Made by a program: the position numbers and the translations under genes. Below, one piece after another: positions 1-9,380 of a stretch of 64,000 bases of DNA (positions within the stretch are counted from its first letter, which is position 1; each line of letters starts with the position of its first letter). The notes below the pieces were generated by a model. The model was not told the origin of the DNA. It saw only the letters and a list, made by a program, of their open reading frames with translations, and made no database searches. The stretch is taken from the NCBI GenBank assembly GCA_963758335.1, contig CAVWVF010000004.1, forward strand, positions 62,001 to 126,000, given 5' to 3'. This DNA is from Roseiarcus sp963758335. Its GTDB lineage: Bacteria > Pseudomonadota > Alphaproteobacteria > Rhizobiales > Beijerinckiaceae.

Positions 1-1
1 C

Positions 2-166
2 TTCCTCTTCTTCCACAAGCGCCTGTGCGGCCCCCTCGCCAACAGCCGCTTCCATCACCGGCCGGACCCGCAACACCGTCCAGACAGCCGGCTCGAAGCC
101 GCCTATCACCGCGCCGACACCGCCATCCAACGCGTCGTCGAGCTTGATCGCGCCGCGCCCCAATGA
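2..166 (+). CDS. C-terminal end of an unidentified protein (runs off the left edge)
   Basis: An open frame enters from the left edge and ends at a TGA at 164-166, giving the last 54 residues of a protein. The segment is basic, rich in His and Arg (…LCGPLANSRFHHRPDP…), and ends in a short helical stretch LEAAYHRADTAIQRVVELD. I do not recognise the family securely; the style and the IS630 remnant just downstream suggest a transposase or transposon-linked protein, which is an inference only. The start and most of the gene lie outside the window. Confidence 0.4.
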   Translation, partial: FLFFHKRLCGPLANSRFHHRPDPQHRPDSRLEAAYHRADTAIQRVVELDRAAPQ

Positions 167-229
167 CAATGTTCAACTCGTCTTGTCTATGATCCCTCAG
201 GTAAGAATCTAAGCAGAACTCCGTCGGGC

Positions 230-1310
230 ATGGCGGGCAAATCTCGGGTGGCGGCGGGTGAGGAGCAGCGCAACGCGCTGCTGACATTGGCCCATTCACG
301 TGACCGCGGCGAGGCTGATCGGGCGCGGGCGATATTGCTGACGTTGTCGGGATGGACCAGCCCGCGCATTGCGGAAGCCTTCGGCGTGCGCGAAGACACG
401 GTGCGTCTGTGGCGCAGCGAGTTCGCGCACGGCGGTGTCGAGGCGTTGGAGGCGACCGTGGCGCCCGGCCCGCCACCGGTAGAGAGCGAAGCCGCGCTGC
501 GTGTCGTCGCGCCCCCGTCGCCGACCGGCCCAACTGGACGATCCCGCGCCTCATGGCCGAGATCGAGGCGCGTGAGGGCGTCAAGATCGGCAAGTCGCAG
601 TTGTCCAAGGCGTTGCGAAAAAAAACTTCCGTTGGCGGCGGCCCCGGCACACGCTGAAAGGCCGCCAGATTGCCGAGGAGATCGAGCGCGTGGGACTGCG
701 CCTTCAACTGCGCAAGGCTCAGGCCGAAGCCGGTGACATCATCCTCCTCTACGGCGACGAGAGCGAGGCCCTGACGCACCCTTATCTGGCGCGGGCCTGG
801 GCCTTGCGCGGGGCGGACCTGCGGGTGCCGGCGCCAGGAAAGGCCAAGAAAGTGGCGATGATCGGCTCGCTCGATCATGTCACGCGCCAGTTGATTGTGC
901 ATACGAGCCCGACCAAGCGCAGCAGCGACTTCATCGCTCACCTCGAGCAGCTCGACCTCCTGTACGGTCCCCAACCGGGACGGGCAATCAAACCGGTCGT
1001 GCTGGTCGGGGACAACGGGCCGATCCATGTCAGCAAGCTCACTCTCGAGGCCCTCGAGGCGCGCAAACACTGGCTCACCGTCGAGTGGCTGCCGAAATAC
1101 GCACCCGAACTCAACGATATCGAGGTTGTCTGGCACGATCTCAAGGCGCATCATCTGGCCCATCAGACCTTTGCTGACGGCGACGCCCTCGACCGCGCAA
1201 TCCACGCAGCTGTGGCCGCGCTGAACCAGGAGCGAACCGTCAATCCGTTGGTCATTCAATCTCTGCTTAGGTTGGCTCCGTCGGGCACCCCTCGCGTCCC
1301 TCGCCTGTAG
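230..1310 (+). pseudogene. IS630-family transposase, two frame changes
   Basis: The three frames together spell one IS630-type DDE transposase. The first part (ATG 230, MAGKSRVAAGEEQ) carries the N-terminal helix-turn-helix (SPRIAEAFGVREDTVRLWR). A shift near the C run at 511-515 enters a second frame (ADRPNWTIPRLMAEIEAR). A -1 slip at the eight-A run 618-625 then enters the catalytic part. There the DDE residues can be proposed as D in YGDESEALTH, D in VLVGDNGP and E in NDIEVVWHDL, ending at TAG 1308-1310. The A-run slip could be programmed, as in some IS630 elements, but the first shift looks like damage, so the copy is probably inactive. A short inverted match (209-217 against 1262-1270) may mark the element ends, although the right one would lie inside the coding frame. 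Confidence 0.8.
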
Positions 1311-1576
1311 GAGGCGCGCCCATCCCGCCACGGAGCTCATCTGTCCTCGCGCGTTCGGGTGCGCGAGGGAGCCCAAAACCGGCCTCGCGCCCCGCCTTCG
1401 GCGCCGCCTCAAAAGCGAAAGGGTGGCACGAGATCGCCTGGATGGGTGGCGCAACGATTCCTCGACAAATTGGTTGAGCTTGTCAGGCCGGCGCGTCGGG
1501 CGCGTCAATCCCGTTGGCGCTTGATGCGGCCGTGCTCTAGAAGGCGCGGGGAAAAACCGTCGAGGGCAGCGTGTTC

Positions 1577-4243
1577 ATGAGCGGCGTAAACGAGATCCGA
1601 TCGAACTTCCTCCGGTTCTTCGCCGGGCGTGGACACGAGATCGTGCCCTCGAGCTCGCTCATCCCGCGCAACGACCCGACGCTCATGTTCACCAACGCCG
1701 GCATGGTTCAGTTCAAGAACGTCTTCACCGGCGTCGAGAAACGCGACTATGTCCGCGCCGCGACCGCGCAAAAATGCGTCCGCGCTGGAGGAAAGCACAA
1801 CGACCTGGACAATGTCGGCTATACCGCGCGTCATCACACGTTCTTTGAAATGCTCGGCAATTTCTCGTTCGGCGACTATTTCAAGGACAACGCGATCGAA
1901 TACGCCTGGTCGCTTCTGACGCGCGACTTCGGCCTGCCGAAGCAGCGCCTGACCATCACCGTCTATTACGACGACGACGAGGCCTTCGATCTGTGGAAGA
2001 AGATATCCGGCCTGCCCGACGAGCGGATCGTCCGCATCGCCACCAGCGATAATTTCTGGGCGATGGGCGACACGGGCCCCTGCGGCCCGTGCTCCGAGAT
2101 CTTCTACGATCACGGCGCGCACATCCCTGGCGGCCCGCCCGGCTCGCCGGACGCCGACGGTGACCGCTTCATCGAGATCTGGAACCTCGTGTTCATGCAG
2201 TTCGAGACCCTGCCGGGGCGCGAGCGGATCAATCTGCCGCGCCCCTCGATCGACACCGGCATGGGCCTCGAGCGCATCGCCGCCGTTCTGCAGGGCGTGC
2301 ACGACAACTACGACATCGACCTCTTCCGCGCCCTCATCCGCGCCAGCGCCGACCTGACCGGCGTCGACCCGGACGGGCCGCATCGCGCCTCCCACAGGGT
2401 CATCGCCGACCACCTGCGCGCATCGGCCTTCCTCGTCGCCGACGGCGTTTTGCCGTCGAACGAAGGCCGTGGCTATGTGCTGAGGCGTATCATGCGCCGC
2501 GCGATGCGACACGCACAACTCATCGGCGCGCGCGAACCGCTGATGTGGCGGCTCGTTCCGGCGCTCAGCCGCGAAATGGGCCAAGCCTATCCCGAGCTCC
2601 TGCGCGCCGAGGCGCTGATCGCCGAGACCCTGAAGCTCGAGGAGACGCGCTTCCGCACCACGCTCGCGCGCGGTCTGGCGATCCTCGAGGAGGAGACGCG
2701 GCCGCTCGGCGCCGGCGGGGTCTTGTCCGGCGAGACCGCCTTCCGGCTCTACGACACTTACGGCTTTCCGCTCGACCTGACCCAGGACGCGCTTCGCGCG
2801 CGCGGGCTTTCCGTCGACGTCGAAGGCTTCAATGCGGCCATGCAGCGTCAGCGCGCCGAGGCGCGCCGCGCCTGGGCGGGATCGGGGGAGGCGGCGACCG
2901 AGACCATCTGGTACGCCTTGCGCGAGCGGATCGGCGCGACCGACTTCCTCGGCTACGAGACCGAGACCGCCGAGGGGGTGATCCGCGCGATCGTCAAGGA
3001 CGGGATCGAAGCCGGGCTCCTGGAGACGGGCGAAAAGGGCTCGCTCGTCCTCAATCAGACGCCGTTCTACGGCGAGGCGGGCGGCCAGGTCGGAGACGTC
3101 GGCGAAATCACGGGACCCGGATTCCGCGCCGTGGTGACCGACACGCGCAAGAAGCTCGGCGATCTCATCGTCCACGACGTCTCGATCGTCGAGGGGACGG
3201 CGCGGCCCGGAATGGAGGTCGAGCTTGCTGTCGACCATGTCGCCCGATCGGCCACCCGCGCCAACCACTCGGCGACCCACATCCTACACGAGGCGCTGCG
3301 GCTGGTGCTCGGCGATCACGTGGCGCAGAAGGGCTCGCTCGTCTCGCCCGACCGGCTGCGTTTCGACATCGCCCATCCGAAGCCGATCACCCCCGAGGAG
3401 ATCGACGCCGTCGAGGACATCGCCAACCGCGTCGTGCTCGAGAACGCCGAGGTGACGACCCGCCTAATGAGCCTCGACGATGCCCGCGCTTCGGGCGCGC
3501 GCGCCCTGTTCGGCGAGAAATACGGCGATGAGGTCCGCGTCGTCAGCATGGGCGTGATCGAGGACGACGCGACGCATGAGCGACCCTATTCAATCGAACT
3601 GTGCGGTGGCACCCACGTGAGCCGCACCGGCGACATCGGGCTCATCTCGATCGTCGGCGAAAGCGCGGTCGCGGCCGGCGTGCGGCGCATCGAGGCCAAA
3701 ACCCGCGACGAGGCGCGCAAGCGGCTCAACGCCGATTCCCGCGCCTTCGCTGAGCTCGCCGCCCTTCTGCGCGCTCCGCCAGAGGAGGCGGGCCAGCGGC
3801 TCGAGACCCTCATCGACGAAAAGCGGAAGCTCGACCGCGAGCTCGCCGACGCCAGGCGCCGGCTGGCGATGGGCGGAGGCGGTTCGAGCGGGGCCGAGGC
3901 AGTGCGCGAGGTCGCAGGCGTGAAGTTCTATGCCCGCGCCGTGACCGGCGTCGACATGAAGGATTTGAAGTCGCTCGCCGACCAAGCCAAGCAGAGCGTC
4001 GGCTCGGGCGTGGCGGCGATCGCCGCCACCGGCGAAGACGGCAAGGCGAGCCTCGTCGTTGCGGTCACGCGGGACTTGACGGACCGCTTCAACGCGGTCG
4101 ATCTCGTTCGTCTCGGCTCGGCGGTCCTCGGCGGCAAAGGCGGCGGGGGCCGCCCCGACATGGCTCAGGCCGGCGGCCCGAACGGTGCCAGGGCCAAGGA
4201 AGCGCTGACGGCGGTCGAGGAGGCGATCCGGGCGAGAGCCTGA
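1577..4243 (+). CDS. alaS: Alanyl-tRNA synthetase
   Basis: AlaRS charges tRNA-Ala with alanine in the cytoplasm and clears misactivated Ser and Gly through its editing domain. The 888 residues match the usual bacterial length. The class II catalytic core starts at the N-terminus (NEIRSNFLRFFAGRGHEIV, then FTNAGMVQFKNVF). The editing domain shows HxxxH (HSATHILH, about residue 564) and the CxxxH half of the metal site (CGGTH, about 676). A Gly-rich C-terminal DHHA1 region (LGGKGGGGRPDMAQAGG) closes the protein. ATG 1577 is preferred over an in-frame GTG at 1571, because the GAGGG at 1562-1566 sits 10 bases before the ATG but only 4 before the GTG. The gene converges on icd, with 27 bases between the stops. 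In this order the usual recA neighbour is absent upstream; damaged IS630 DNA lies there instead. Confidence 0.97.
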   Translation: MSGVNEIRSNFLRFFAGRGHEIVPSSSLIPRNDPTLMFTNAGMVQFKNVFTGVEKRDYVRAATAQKCVRAGGKHNDLDNVGYTARHHTFFEMLGNFSFGDYFKDNAIEYAWSLLTRDFGLPKQRLTITVYYDDDEAFDLWKKISGLPDERIVRIATSDNFWAMGDTGPCGPCSEIFYDHGAHIPGGPPGSPDADGDRFIEIWNLVFMQFETLPGRERINLPRPSIDTGMGLERIAAVLQGVHDNYDIDLFRALIRASADLTGVDPDGPHRASHRVIADHLRASAFLVADGVLPSNEGRGYVLRRIMRRAMRHAQLIGAREPLMWRLVPALSREMGQAYPELLRAEALIAETLKLEETRFRTTLARGLAILEEETRPLGAGGVLSGETAFRLYDTYGFPLDLTQDALRARGLSVDVEGFNAAMQRQRAEARRAWAGSGEAATETIWYALRERIGATDFLGYETETAEGVIRAIVKDGIEAGLLETGEKGSLVLNQTPFYGEAGGQVGDVGEITGPGFRAVVTDTRKKLGDLIVHDVSIVEGTARPGMEVELAVDHVARSATRANHSATHILHEALRLVLGDHVAQKGSLVSPDRLRFDIAHPKPITPEEIDAVEDIANRVVLENAEVTTRLMSLDDARASGARALFGEKYGDEVRVVSMGVIEDDATHERPYSIELCGGTHVSRTGDIGLISIVGESAVAAGVRRIEAKTRDEARKRLNADSRAFAELAALLRAPPEEAGQRLETLIDEKRKLDRELADARRRLAMGGGGSSGAEAVREVAGVKFYARAVTGVDMKDLKSLADQAKQSVGSGVAAIAATGEDGKASLVVAVTRDLTDRFNAVDLVRLGSAVLGGKGGGGRPDMAQAGGPNGARAKEALTAVEEAIRARA

Positions 4244-4270
4244 AGCCCGCGGGCGGCGCCGCTATCCAGG

Positions 4271-5488
4271 TCAGGCGGCCGCCATCGCCTTCTTCAGATT
4301 CTCGTCGACCTTGTCAAGGAAACCGGTGGTCGACAGCCACTTCTGCTCCGGCCCGACCAGGAGCGCGAGATCCTTTGTCATATAGCCGGCCTCGACCGTC
4401 TCGACGCAGACCCTCTCGAGCGTCGCCGCGAATTTGGCGAGCGCCTCGTTGCCGTCGAGCTTCGCCCGGTGGGCAAGGCCGCGCGTCCAGGCGAAGATCG
4501 AGGCGATCGAATTGGTCGACGTCTCTCGGCCCTTCCGGTGCTCTCGGTAATGGCGGGTGACGGTGCCATGCGCGGCCTCGGCCTCGACCGTCTGTCCGTC
4601 GGGGGTCATCAGCACGCTGGTCATGAGGCCGAGCGAGCCATAGCCCTGAGCGATCGTGTCGGACTGGACGTCGCCGTCGTAGTTCTTGCACGCCCAGACG
4701 TAGCCACCCGACCATTTGAGCGCCGCCGCGACCATGTCGTCGATGAGCCGGTGCTCGTAAGTGATCCCGAGGCTCTCGAATTTCGTCTTGAACTCGCTCT
4801 CGTACACTTCCTGGAAGATGTCCTTGAACCGGCCGTCATAGGCCTTGAGAATCGTGTTCTTGGTCGACAAATAGACCGGATATTTTCGCATGATCCCGTA
4901 ATTCAGCGAGGCGCGGGCGAAGTCCCGGATCGACTCGTCGAGATTGTACATCGCCATCGCGACCCCGGGGCTGGGGAACTTGAATACCTCCTTCTCGATC
5001 ACCTTGCCGTCGTCGCCCTCGAAGCGGATGGTCACACGTCCTTTGCCCGGCACCTTGAAGTCGGTCGCGCGGTACTGGTCGCCGTAGGCGTGGCGGCCGA
5101 CGACGATCGGCTGGGTCCAACCGGGAACGAGACGCGGAACGTTCTTGCAGATGATCGGCTCGCGGAAGATGACGCCGCCAAGGATGTTGCGGATCGTGCC
5201 GTTCGGGCTCTTCCACATTTCCTTCAGATGGAATTCTTTGACCCGCGCTTCGTCCGGCGTGATCGTGGCGCACTTGACCCCGACGCCGCATGCCTTGATC
5301 GCCATCGCCGCGTCGATCGTCACCTGGTCGTTGGTGGCGTCGCGATGCTCAATCGACAGGTCGAAATACTTGAGTTCGACGTCAAGATAAGGGCGAATCA
5401 GCTTGTCGCGTATGAGCTGCCAGATAATGCGGGTCATCTCGTCGCCGTCGAGCTCGACGACCGGATTCTCGAGCTTGATCTTGGACAT
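4271..5488 (-). CDS. icd: NADP-dependent isocitrate dehydrogenase
   Basis: This TCA-cycle enzyme oxidises isocitrate to 2-oxoglutarate and CO2 with NADP. At 405 residues it belongs to the homodimeric, eukaryote-like subfamily usual in Alphaproteobacteria rather than the E. coli type. Visible signatures are the N-terminal ELDGDEMTRIIW, the substrate loop STKNTILKAYDGRF, the metal-binding stretch NYDGDVQSDTIAQGYGSLG and the NADP-binding AAHGTVTRHYREHRKG. The ATG start follows an AGGAAAT-like stretch. The gene stands alone on the reverse strand, convergent with alaS and divergent from the lytic transglycosylase. Nothing looks damaged. Confidence 0.97.
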   Translation of the reverse strand: MSKIKLENPVVELDGDEMTRIIWQLIRDKLIRPYLDVELKYFDLSIEHRDATNDQVTIDAAMAIKACGVGVKCATITPDEARVKEFHLKEMWKSPNGTIRNILGGVIFREPIICKNVPRLVPGWTQPIVVGRHAYGDQYRATDFKVPGKGRVTIRFEGDDGKVIEKEVFKFPSPGVAMAMYNLDESIRDFARASLNYGIMRKYPVYLSTKNTILKAYDGRFKDIFQEVYESEFKTKFESLGITYEHRLIDDMVAAALKWSGGYVWACKNYDGDVQSDTIAQGYGSLGLMTSVLMTPDGQTVEAEAAHGTVTRHYREHRKGRETSTNSIASIFAWTRGLAHRAKLDGNEALAKFAATLERVCVETVEAGYMTKDLALLVGPEQKWLSTTGFLDKVDENLKKAMAAA

Positions 5489-5792
5489 CGGGTATTAATT
5501 TCCTCAGGAAGCACGCGCGGGGGAGCCGCCCCTATAGCATCTGCCCTGAGAGCGTCCTAGTTCTGCTTTAGGCGAGGCGGCGCTCGACAACGGACGGGCA
5601 CATGAGTCCCGTGATTCTCGCGTCGGGGGTCTCAGGCGTTCGAAATTCGGTTTGTCTTGCTATCGCCGAGCTCGGCGACGGAGGTGGTCGAGTTTTGTCG
5701 CGACTCGGCTCAAAGAAACGAAAGCCGGATGCGGCTGTGGCCCGCCGAGCGGCAGTCGCCGCGCGGGGCGGGCGCGCGGACGGGTTCTCGCC

Positions 5793-6683
5793 TTGACCGG
5801 AACGGGGGCCGGCAGAATTCGCGCGAGACGCGACTGGCGCATCGCCGCCTTTGTCGTTGCCTCGTTCGCGGCCTGGTCGACGATGCCGGCGTTCGCGGCC
5901 GAGGCCGCGCCTGCGACCGACAACGCGCTCGCGACGCTCTGCGGGATCGTCGAAACCGCCGCCAAGGAAGAGGGACTGCCGGTCAATTTCTTCACCCGGC
6001 TCATCTGGCGCGAGAGCGCCTTCCGGCCCGGGGCGGTGAGTCCGGCGGGCGCCCAAGGGGTTGCGCAATTCATGCCGGGCACCGCCTCCGAGCGCAGGCT
6101 CGCCGACCCGTTCGATCCGGCGTCGGCGATCCCGGCGTCGGCGAAGCTCCTTGCCGAGCTCGCGCAGCGCTTCGGCAATCTAGGCCTGGCGGCGGCCGCC
6201 TACAACGCCGGGTCGAATGCGCTCGCCGGCTGGCTCGCCGGACGCGGCTTCCTGCCGATCGAGACCCAGGATTATGTGCTCGCAATCACTGGCCATGACG
6301 TCGAGGAGTGGCGAGGCGACAAGCCCCCCGCCTCCGCTTCCCCCGACCCGGCCGAGCCGTGTCTCGCTTCGATCGCGAAGCTGAGCGTGGCGCGCGGTCC
6401 CGAGGCCTCGCCCCTCGTTTCCGGCCTGTTCGCGCCGTGGGGCGTGCAGATCTCCGCCAGCTTCGACAAGGGCTCCGCGCTCCGCGCCTTCGCCCGCGCG
6501 CAACACGATTATTATAGCGTTATCGGAGGGATCACCCCGTTCGTGCTCGGCTCCGTTTTGCGGAGCCGAGGCTGGCGTCCGTTCTACCGCGTGCGCCTGC
6601 CGGCGCAGACCCGCGCCGAAGCGCAAAAACTGTGCGATCGTCTGAAAGCCGCCGGCGGGGCCTGCGCGATTCTGCGGAGCTGA
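5793..6683 (+). CDS. Lytic transglycosylase (SLT domain), secreted
   Basis: This is a soluble lytic transglycosylase-like protein expected to cleave peptidoglycan glycan strands in the periplasm. After an Arg-rich n-region comes a hydrophobic signal segment ending near AFA-AEA. The SLT core follows: FFTRLIWRESAFRPGAVSPAGAQGVAQFMP, whose E in WRESAF is the expected catalytic Glu, then LGLAAAAYNAGSNAL. The C-terminal 120 residues may be a SPOR-like binding domain, an inference from its RVRLPAQTRAEAQKLCDRL segment. The start is uncertain. The frame is open back to a TTG at 5652, but the TTG at 5793 leaves a proper signal peptide and removes an unlikely Arg-rich leader. No neighbour shares an operon with it. 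Confidence 0.85.
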   Translation: MTGTGAGRIRARRDWRIAAFVVASFAAWSTMPAFAAEAAPATDNALATLCGIVETAAKEEGLPVNFFTRLIWRESAFRPGAVSPAGAQGVAQFMPGTASERRLADPFDPASAIPASAKLLAELAQRFGNLGLAAAAYNAGSNALAGWLAGRGFLPIETQDYVLAITGHDVEEWRGDKPPASASPDPAEPCLASIAKLSVARGPEASPLVSGLFAPWGVQISASFDKGSALRAFARAQHDYYSVIGGITPFVLGSVLRSRGWRPFYRVRLPAQTRAEAQKLCDRLKAAGGACAILRS

Positions 6684-7643
6684 CCGCAGGGCGGCCCAGA
6701 ATCCGAACGCGACTCAATGCTTTCAGGGCGTTAGGCGCCAAAAGCCAAAAGCTGCAACTTTGGGCCGTCCTACTCAGGCTGTCGTTTTCTCCGGGACGAC
6801 CGCCGCGGCGCGCCACTGTACTAGATTCTTGGGGGTTCCAGGCTTGCGAGGCCATACCATTTCCGGGCGCGAATTCAGTCTTTTCAGGCCCTTGCGGCAG
6901 CATTTCCGGCCGACTGCGCTTTGCCGCCACCCTCCCGCGCAGCGGTCGAGGCGACGCGAGCGCGGGCGGTTCAAGAGATCGACGGGTCGGCTCTTCCCCT
7001 TGTTCTCGGCGCGCGCCGACGCTGCGACGCGATCGATCGGTTGCGAGGGCGGCAGGCGGAAGGGCTTCGGCAGAACCGGACAACTCGGCGGTCTCCTTCA
7101 GAAACAGCGTGGGAACAAAGATAGAACAATTTCGCAAGCTTGGCAAGAGAATTTTTTTCTTGGGCAGCTTGGGAGTTACGCAACCTTGCAACGCCCCTGA
7201 TTCTCGCGACGCCGATCGGGTCGGGCGTTCGAATCCCTTTCGTTTCCAAGACGCGCCAGCGACGGGTTCGACTGTCATATTCAGAGATTAACGTGAGGCG
7301 CCCATTTTCGCGGAGCATTTGTCGCCGCCGACCGATCGGTCGCCTCTCATGATGGTTAACCGCAAGTCCGCTGAAGCATGGTTAACGGCAAGCCCGCTGA
7401 AGCGCTCGACTTGGCGCAACGCCGGCAGCAGCCGCTTTCCATCGAGGCGATCCCGTGAGATCGGAGGGGTAGAGATGAATAGAGAACGAAGGGCAGCCCT
7501 GGCGACGTGTCGCGTTAAGCCGACGCTAACTTTGGCGCCCGGATCAGAGGCCAAGCAAGAGTTCCGCCTTAAAAAAATCCTCAGGGCGCCGTTAAGCACG
7601 CAACTTGGAATTGACGAAACATCATCAGACGCACTCAACGAAG
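6684..7643. other. Non-coding stretch between lytic transglycosylase and coiled-coil protein
   Basis: Open frames here are short, overlap one another in all frames and resemble no family. A fragment near 7216-7245 looks like the T-loop and 3' end of a tRNA (TTCGAATCCC), but the stems do not pair, so no tRNA is called. Around 7140-7170 the DNA becomes A/T-rich. A direct repeat is visible at about 7353-7405, where a phrase containing 'tggttaac…caag/agcccgctgaagc' occurs twice. I see no confident promoter or gene. Confidence 0.4.
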
Positions 7644-9152
7644 ATGGACGCCGAGTTGAACTCAGAGAACTCTTTCGCGGCCGGGGAAACCGGCGAACAA
7701 AGCCAAGTTCGCGAATCATCGGTCGCAAGACCGCTGGGATCGGAGACGGCGACTCCGGCGGCCACGGCGTCGGGAGAGGGTTCCCTCGCTGCCAGCGCCC
7801 GGGATGAAGGCCAAGCGAAGGCGGTAATTGCGGAGCTCGTTGTGCCTTCGGACAAACTTTCCTCGGCCGGGGAGACCGGCAGAGACAGTCAAGTTGGCGC
7901 CTCGTCGGTCACGATCGCGTCGTCCGACGCGGCGGCGAATCCTCTCGGGGACGCATTGGCAGCCCTCGATCGCCGGGATTATGCGACGGCTCAGCGGCTT
8001 TTTGAGGCGCTCGGCCGGAAAGACGCCGCTGAGGCTATCAAGGACGCATTGGCGGCCCTCGACCGCAAGGATTATACGACGGCTCAGGGGCTTTTTGACG
8101 CGCTCAGCCTGAAGGGCGCCGCTGCCGGTAAGGTGAAGGGATCGGCGCCGGCAACTCCAGCGCCTCTCTCCAAGCCCGCGCCATCGGGAGGGGGTCCAAT
8201 CGCGTCCGACGCCCTGGATAAAGCCCAACAGAAATCCGTAGCATCGCTGCTCGAAGTTATTCCGGCTGCGGATGCAAAGTATCGCGGGCCTATACCTCAG
8301 GCAGAAAAGGCAAAATCGCGCCGTCTAAAGCCGCTTTTATTCGGAACCGGCTTGGTGTTAATTGCGATCTTTGGCGCCTCTGCCATTTATGGTTCGCCAC
8401 TAAACTGGACGTTCGCCACCACGAAAAGCCAGGCGATCGTAGGTCTTACCTCAGCTGTTGATGTCCTCAAGGCGCGTCTGGCGGCGATCACGGGCTCAAG
8501 CGCACGCGAGGAGGAGCGCTCCGCGATGCGCGACCTCAGCGCCGCGGTCACACAAATGACGATCCGGCTCGACCAGATCGAGCACGAGTACGGAGCGCGT
8601 TTGGATAAGCTCAGCGAGCGCATCGACCAAGATTCCTCGTCCAGATTTGCCGATATTGCGCCGAGGCTCGATAAGCTGGAGAAAAAAGCCGCCGTGCAGT
8701 CTGCGCCCGCCTCCGAATTTGCCGATGTCGTGGCGAGGCTCGATAAAATGGAGAAAAGGGTCGCCGTCGCGGCTGCGCCTGCCTCCGAATTTGCTGACGT
8801 CACGACGAGGCTCGATAAGTTGGAGAAGAGAGCCGCCGTCCCGGCCACAAGTTCGGCCAAGCCCCTCCCGCCTGCCACGCCGAAACGATCGACGCTTATG
8901 CAAAGAGCGGAGCCTTCCGCCTCGAATGAGATAGCCAGACCCGACAACCCGAAGCCTTTGCTCCGAGGTTATAGCGTCGAGGATGCACGGGACGGCATTG
9001 CGGTGGTTGACAGTCGCTATGGCCCGCAAACGGTAGCGCCCGGAGATTTTATTCCTGGAGCGGGGCGCGTATTACGAATAGAGAGACGGGGCGGCGATTG
9101 GTTCGTCGTGACGAGCCACGGCGTCATTGCGAGCGGTCCGGCGGCGGACTAG
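7644..9152 (+). CDS. Membrane-anchored coiled-coil repeat protein of unknown function
   Basis: This protein of about 502 residues has an unusual build. An acidic, Ala-rich N-terminal half contains two copies of a 30-residue helix (DALAALDRRDYATAQRLF and DALAALDRKDYTTAQGLF). One transmembrane helix follows at about residues 229-251 (LLFGTGLVLIAIFGASAIYG). Beyond it is a coiled coil with three copies of a 29-residue unit (FADIAPRLDKLEKKAAVQ, FADVVARLDKMEKRVAVA, FADVTTRLDKLEKRAAVP) at about 333-402. The C-terminus is a small beta-rich domain (GIAVVDSRYGPQTVAPGDF…GDWFVVTSHGVI) probably in the periplasm. ATG 7644 is chosen over an upstream TTG at 7605. No enzyme motif is visible. A role in envelope organisation is only a guess. 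Confidence 0.65.
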   Translation: MDAELNSENSFAAGETGEQSQVRESSVARPLGSETATPAATASGEGSLAASARDEGQAKAVIAELVVPSDKLSSAGETGRDSQVGASSVTIASSDAAANPLGDALAALDRRDYATAQRLFEALGRKDAAEAIKDALAALDRKDYTTAQGLFDALSLKGAAAGKVKGSAPATPAPLSKPAPSGGGPIASDALDKAQQKSVASLLEVIPAADAKYRGPIPQAEKAKSRRLKPLLFGTGLVLIAIFGASAIYGSPLNWTFATTKSQAIVGLTSAVDVLKARLAAITGSSAREEERSAMRDLSAAVTQMTIRLDQIEHEYGARLDKLSERIDQDSSSRFADIAPRLDKLEKKAAVQSAPASEFADVVARLDKMEKRVAVAAAPASEFADVTTRLDKLEKRAAVPATSSAKPLPPATPKRSTLMQRAEPSASNEIARPDNPKPLLRGYSVEDARDGIAVVDSRYGPQTVAPGDFIPGAGRVLRIERRGGDWFVVTSHGVIASGPAAD

Positions 9153-9279
9153 TACAGCGATTCCTTGATTCTGCGCATATTGCATTGGATTCCCGAGAGA
9201 CGGGCAGACGCTTCTCGGAAGCCTGCGCCAGGCGCGGTCTGGACCCAAAGCAAAAGCGGCGCCAATTCCCGGAGGGTTG

Positions 9280-9330
9280 CGGCGCCGACCCCAAGATCAT
9301 GCGGCGCCGACCCCAAGAGGATGCGGCGCC
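9280..9330 (+). repeat. 22-bp tandem repeat, about 2.4 copies
   Basis: The unit cggcgccgaccccaagatca, plus tg, occurs at 9280-9301 and again at 9302-9323 with 2 changes (gg for tc in the variable part). A third, partial and more divergent copy follows. Period and phase are clear from the sequence; no function is evident. Confidence 0.7.
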
Positions 9331-9357
9331 GAGCCCGAACTCTTACAAGAGCCGCCC

Positions 9358-9380
9358 ATTGCCGTTTTGAGCCTTTTCAA
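9358..9380 (+). repeat. Dispersed repeat copy A
   Basis: A 23-bp stretch beginning attgccgttttgagcctttt is identical to 19066-19088. It sits in a similar context: a GC-rich 'gcgcc' run with 'caaga' just before it and a 'cagggaa' ladder about 300 bp after it. It appears to be one copy of a longer degenerate dispersed element. Confidence 0.7.

Noticed and set aside
1505..3280. 591-codon reverse open frame opposite alaS
   Set aside because: Antisense to a definite gene, no domain, composition typical of high-GC shadow frames.
4469..5560. 363-codon + strand frame opposite icd
   Set aside because: Antisense shadow; icd is certain on the reverse strand.
7195..7250. tRNA-like 3' end (TTCGAATCCC) near 7.22 kb
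   Set aside because: The T stem does not pair and no acceptor, D or anticodon arm can be built upstream.
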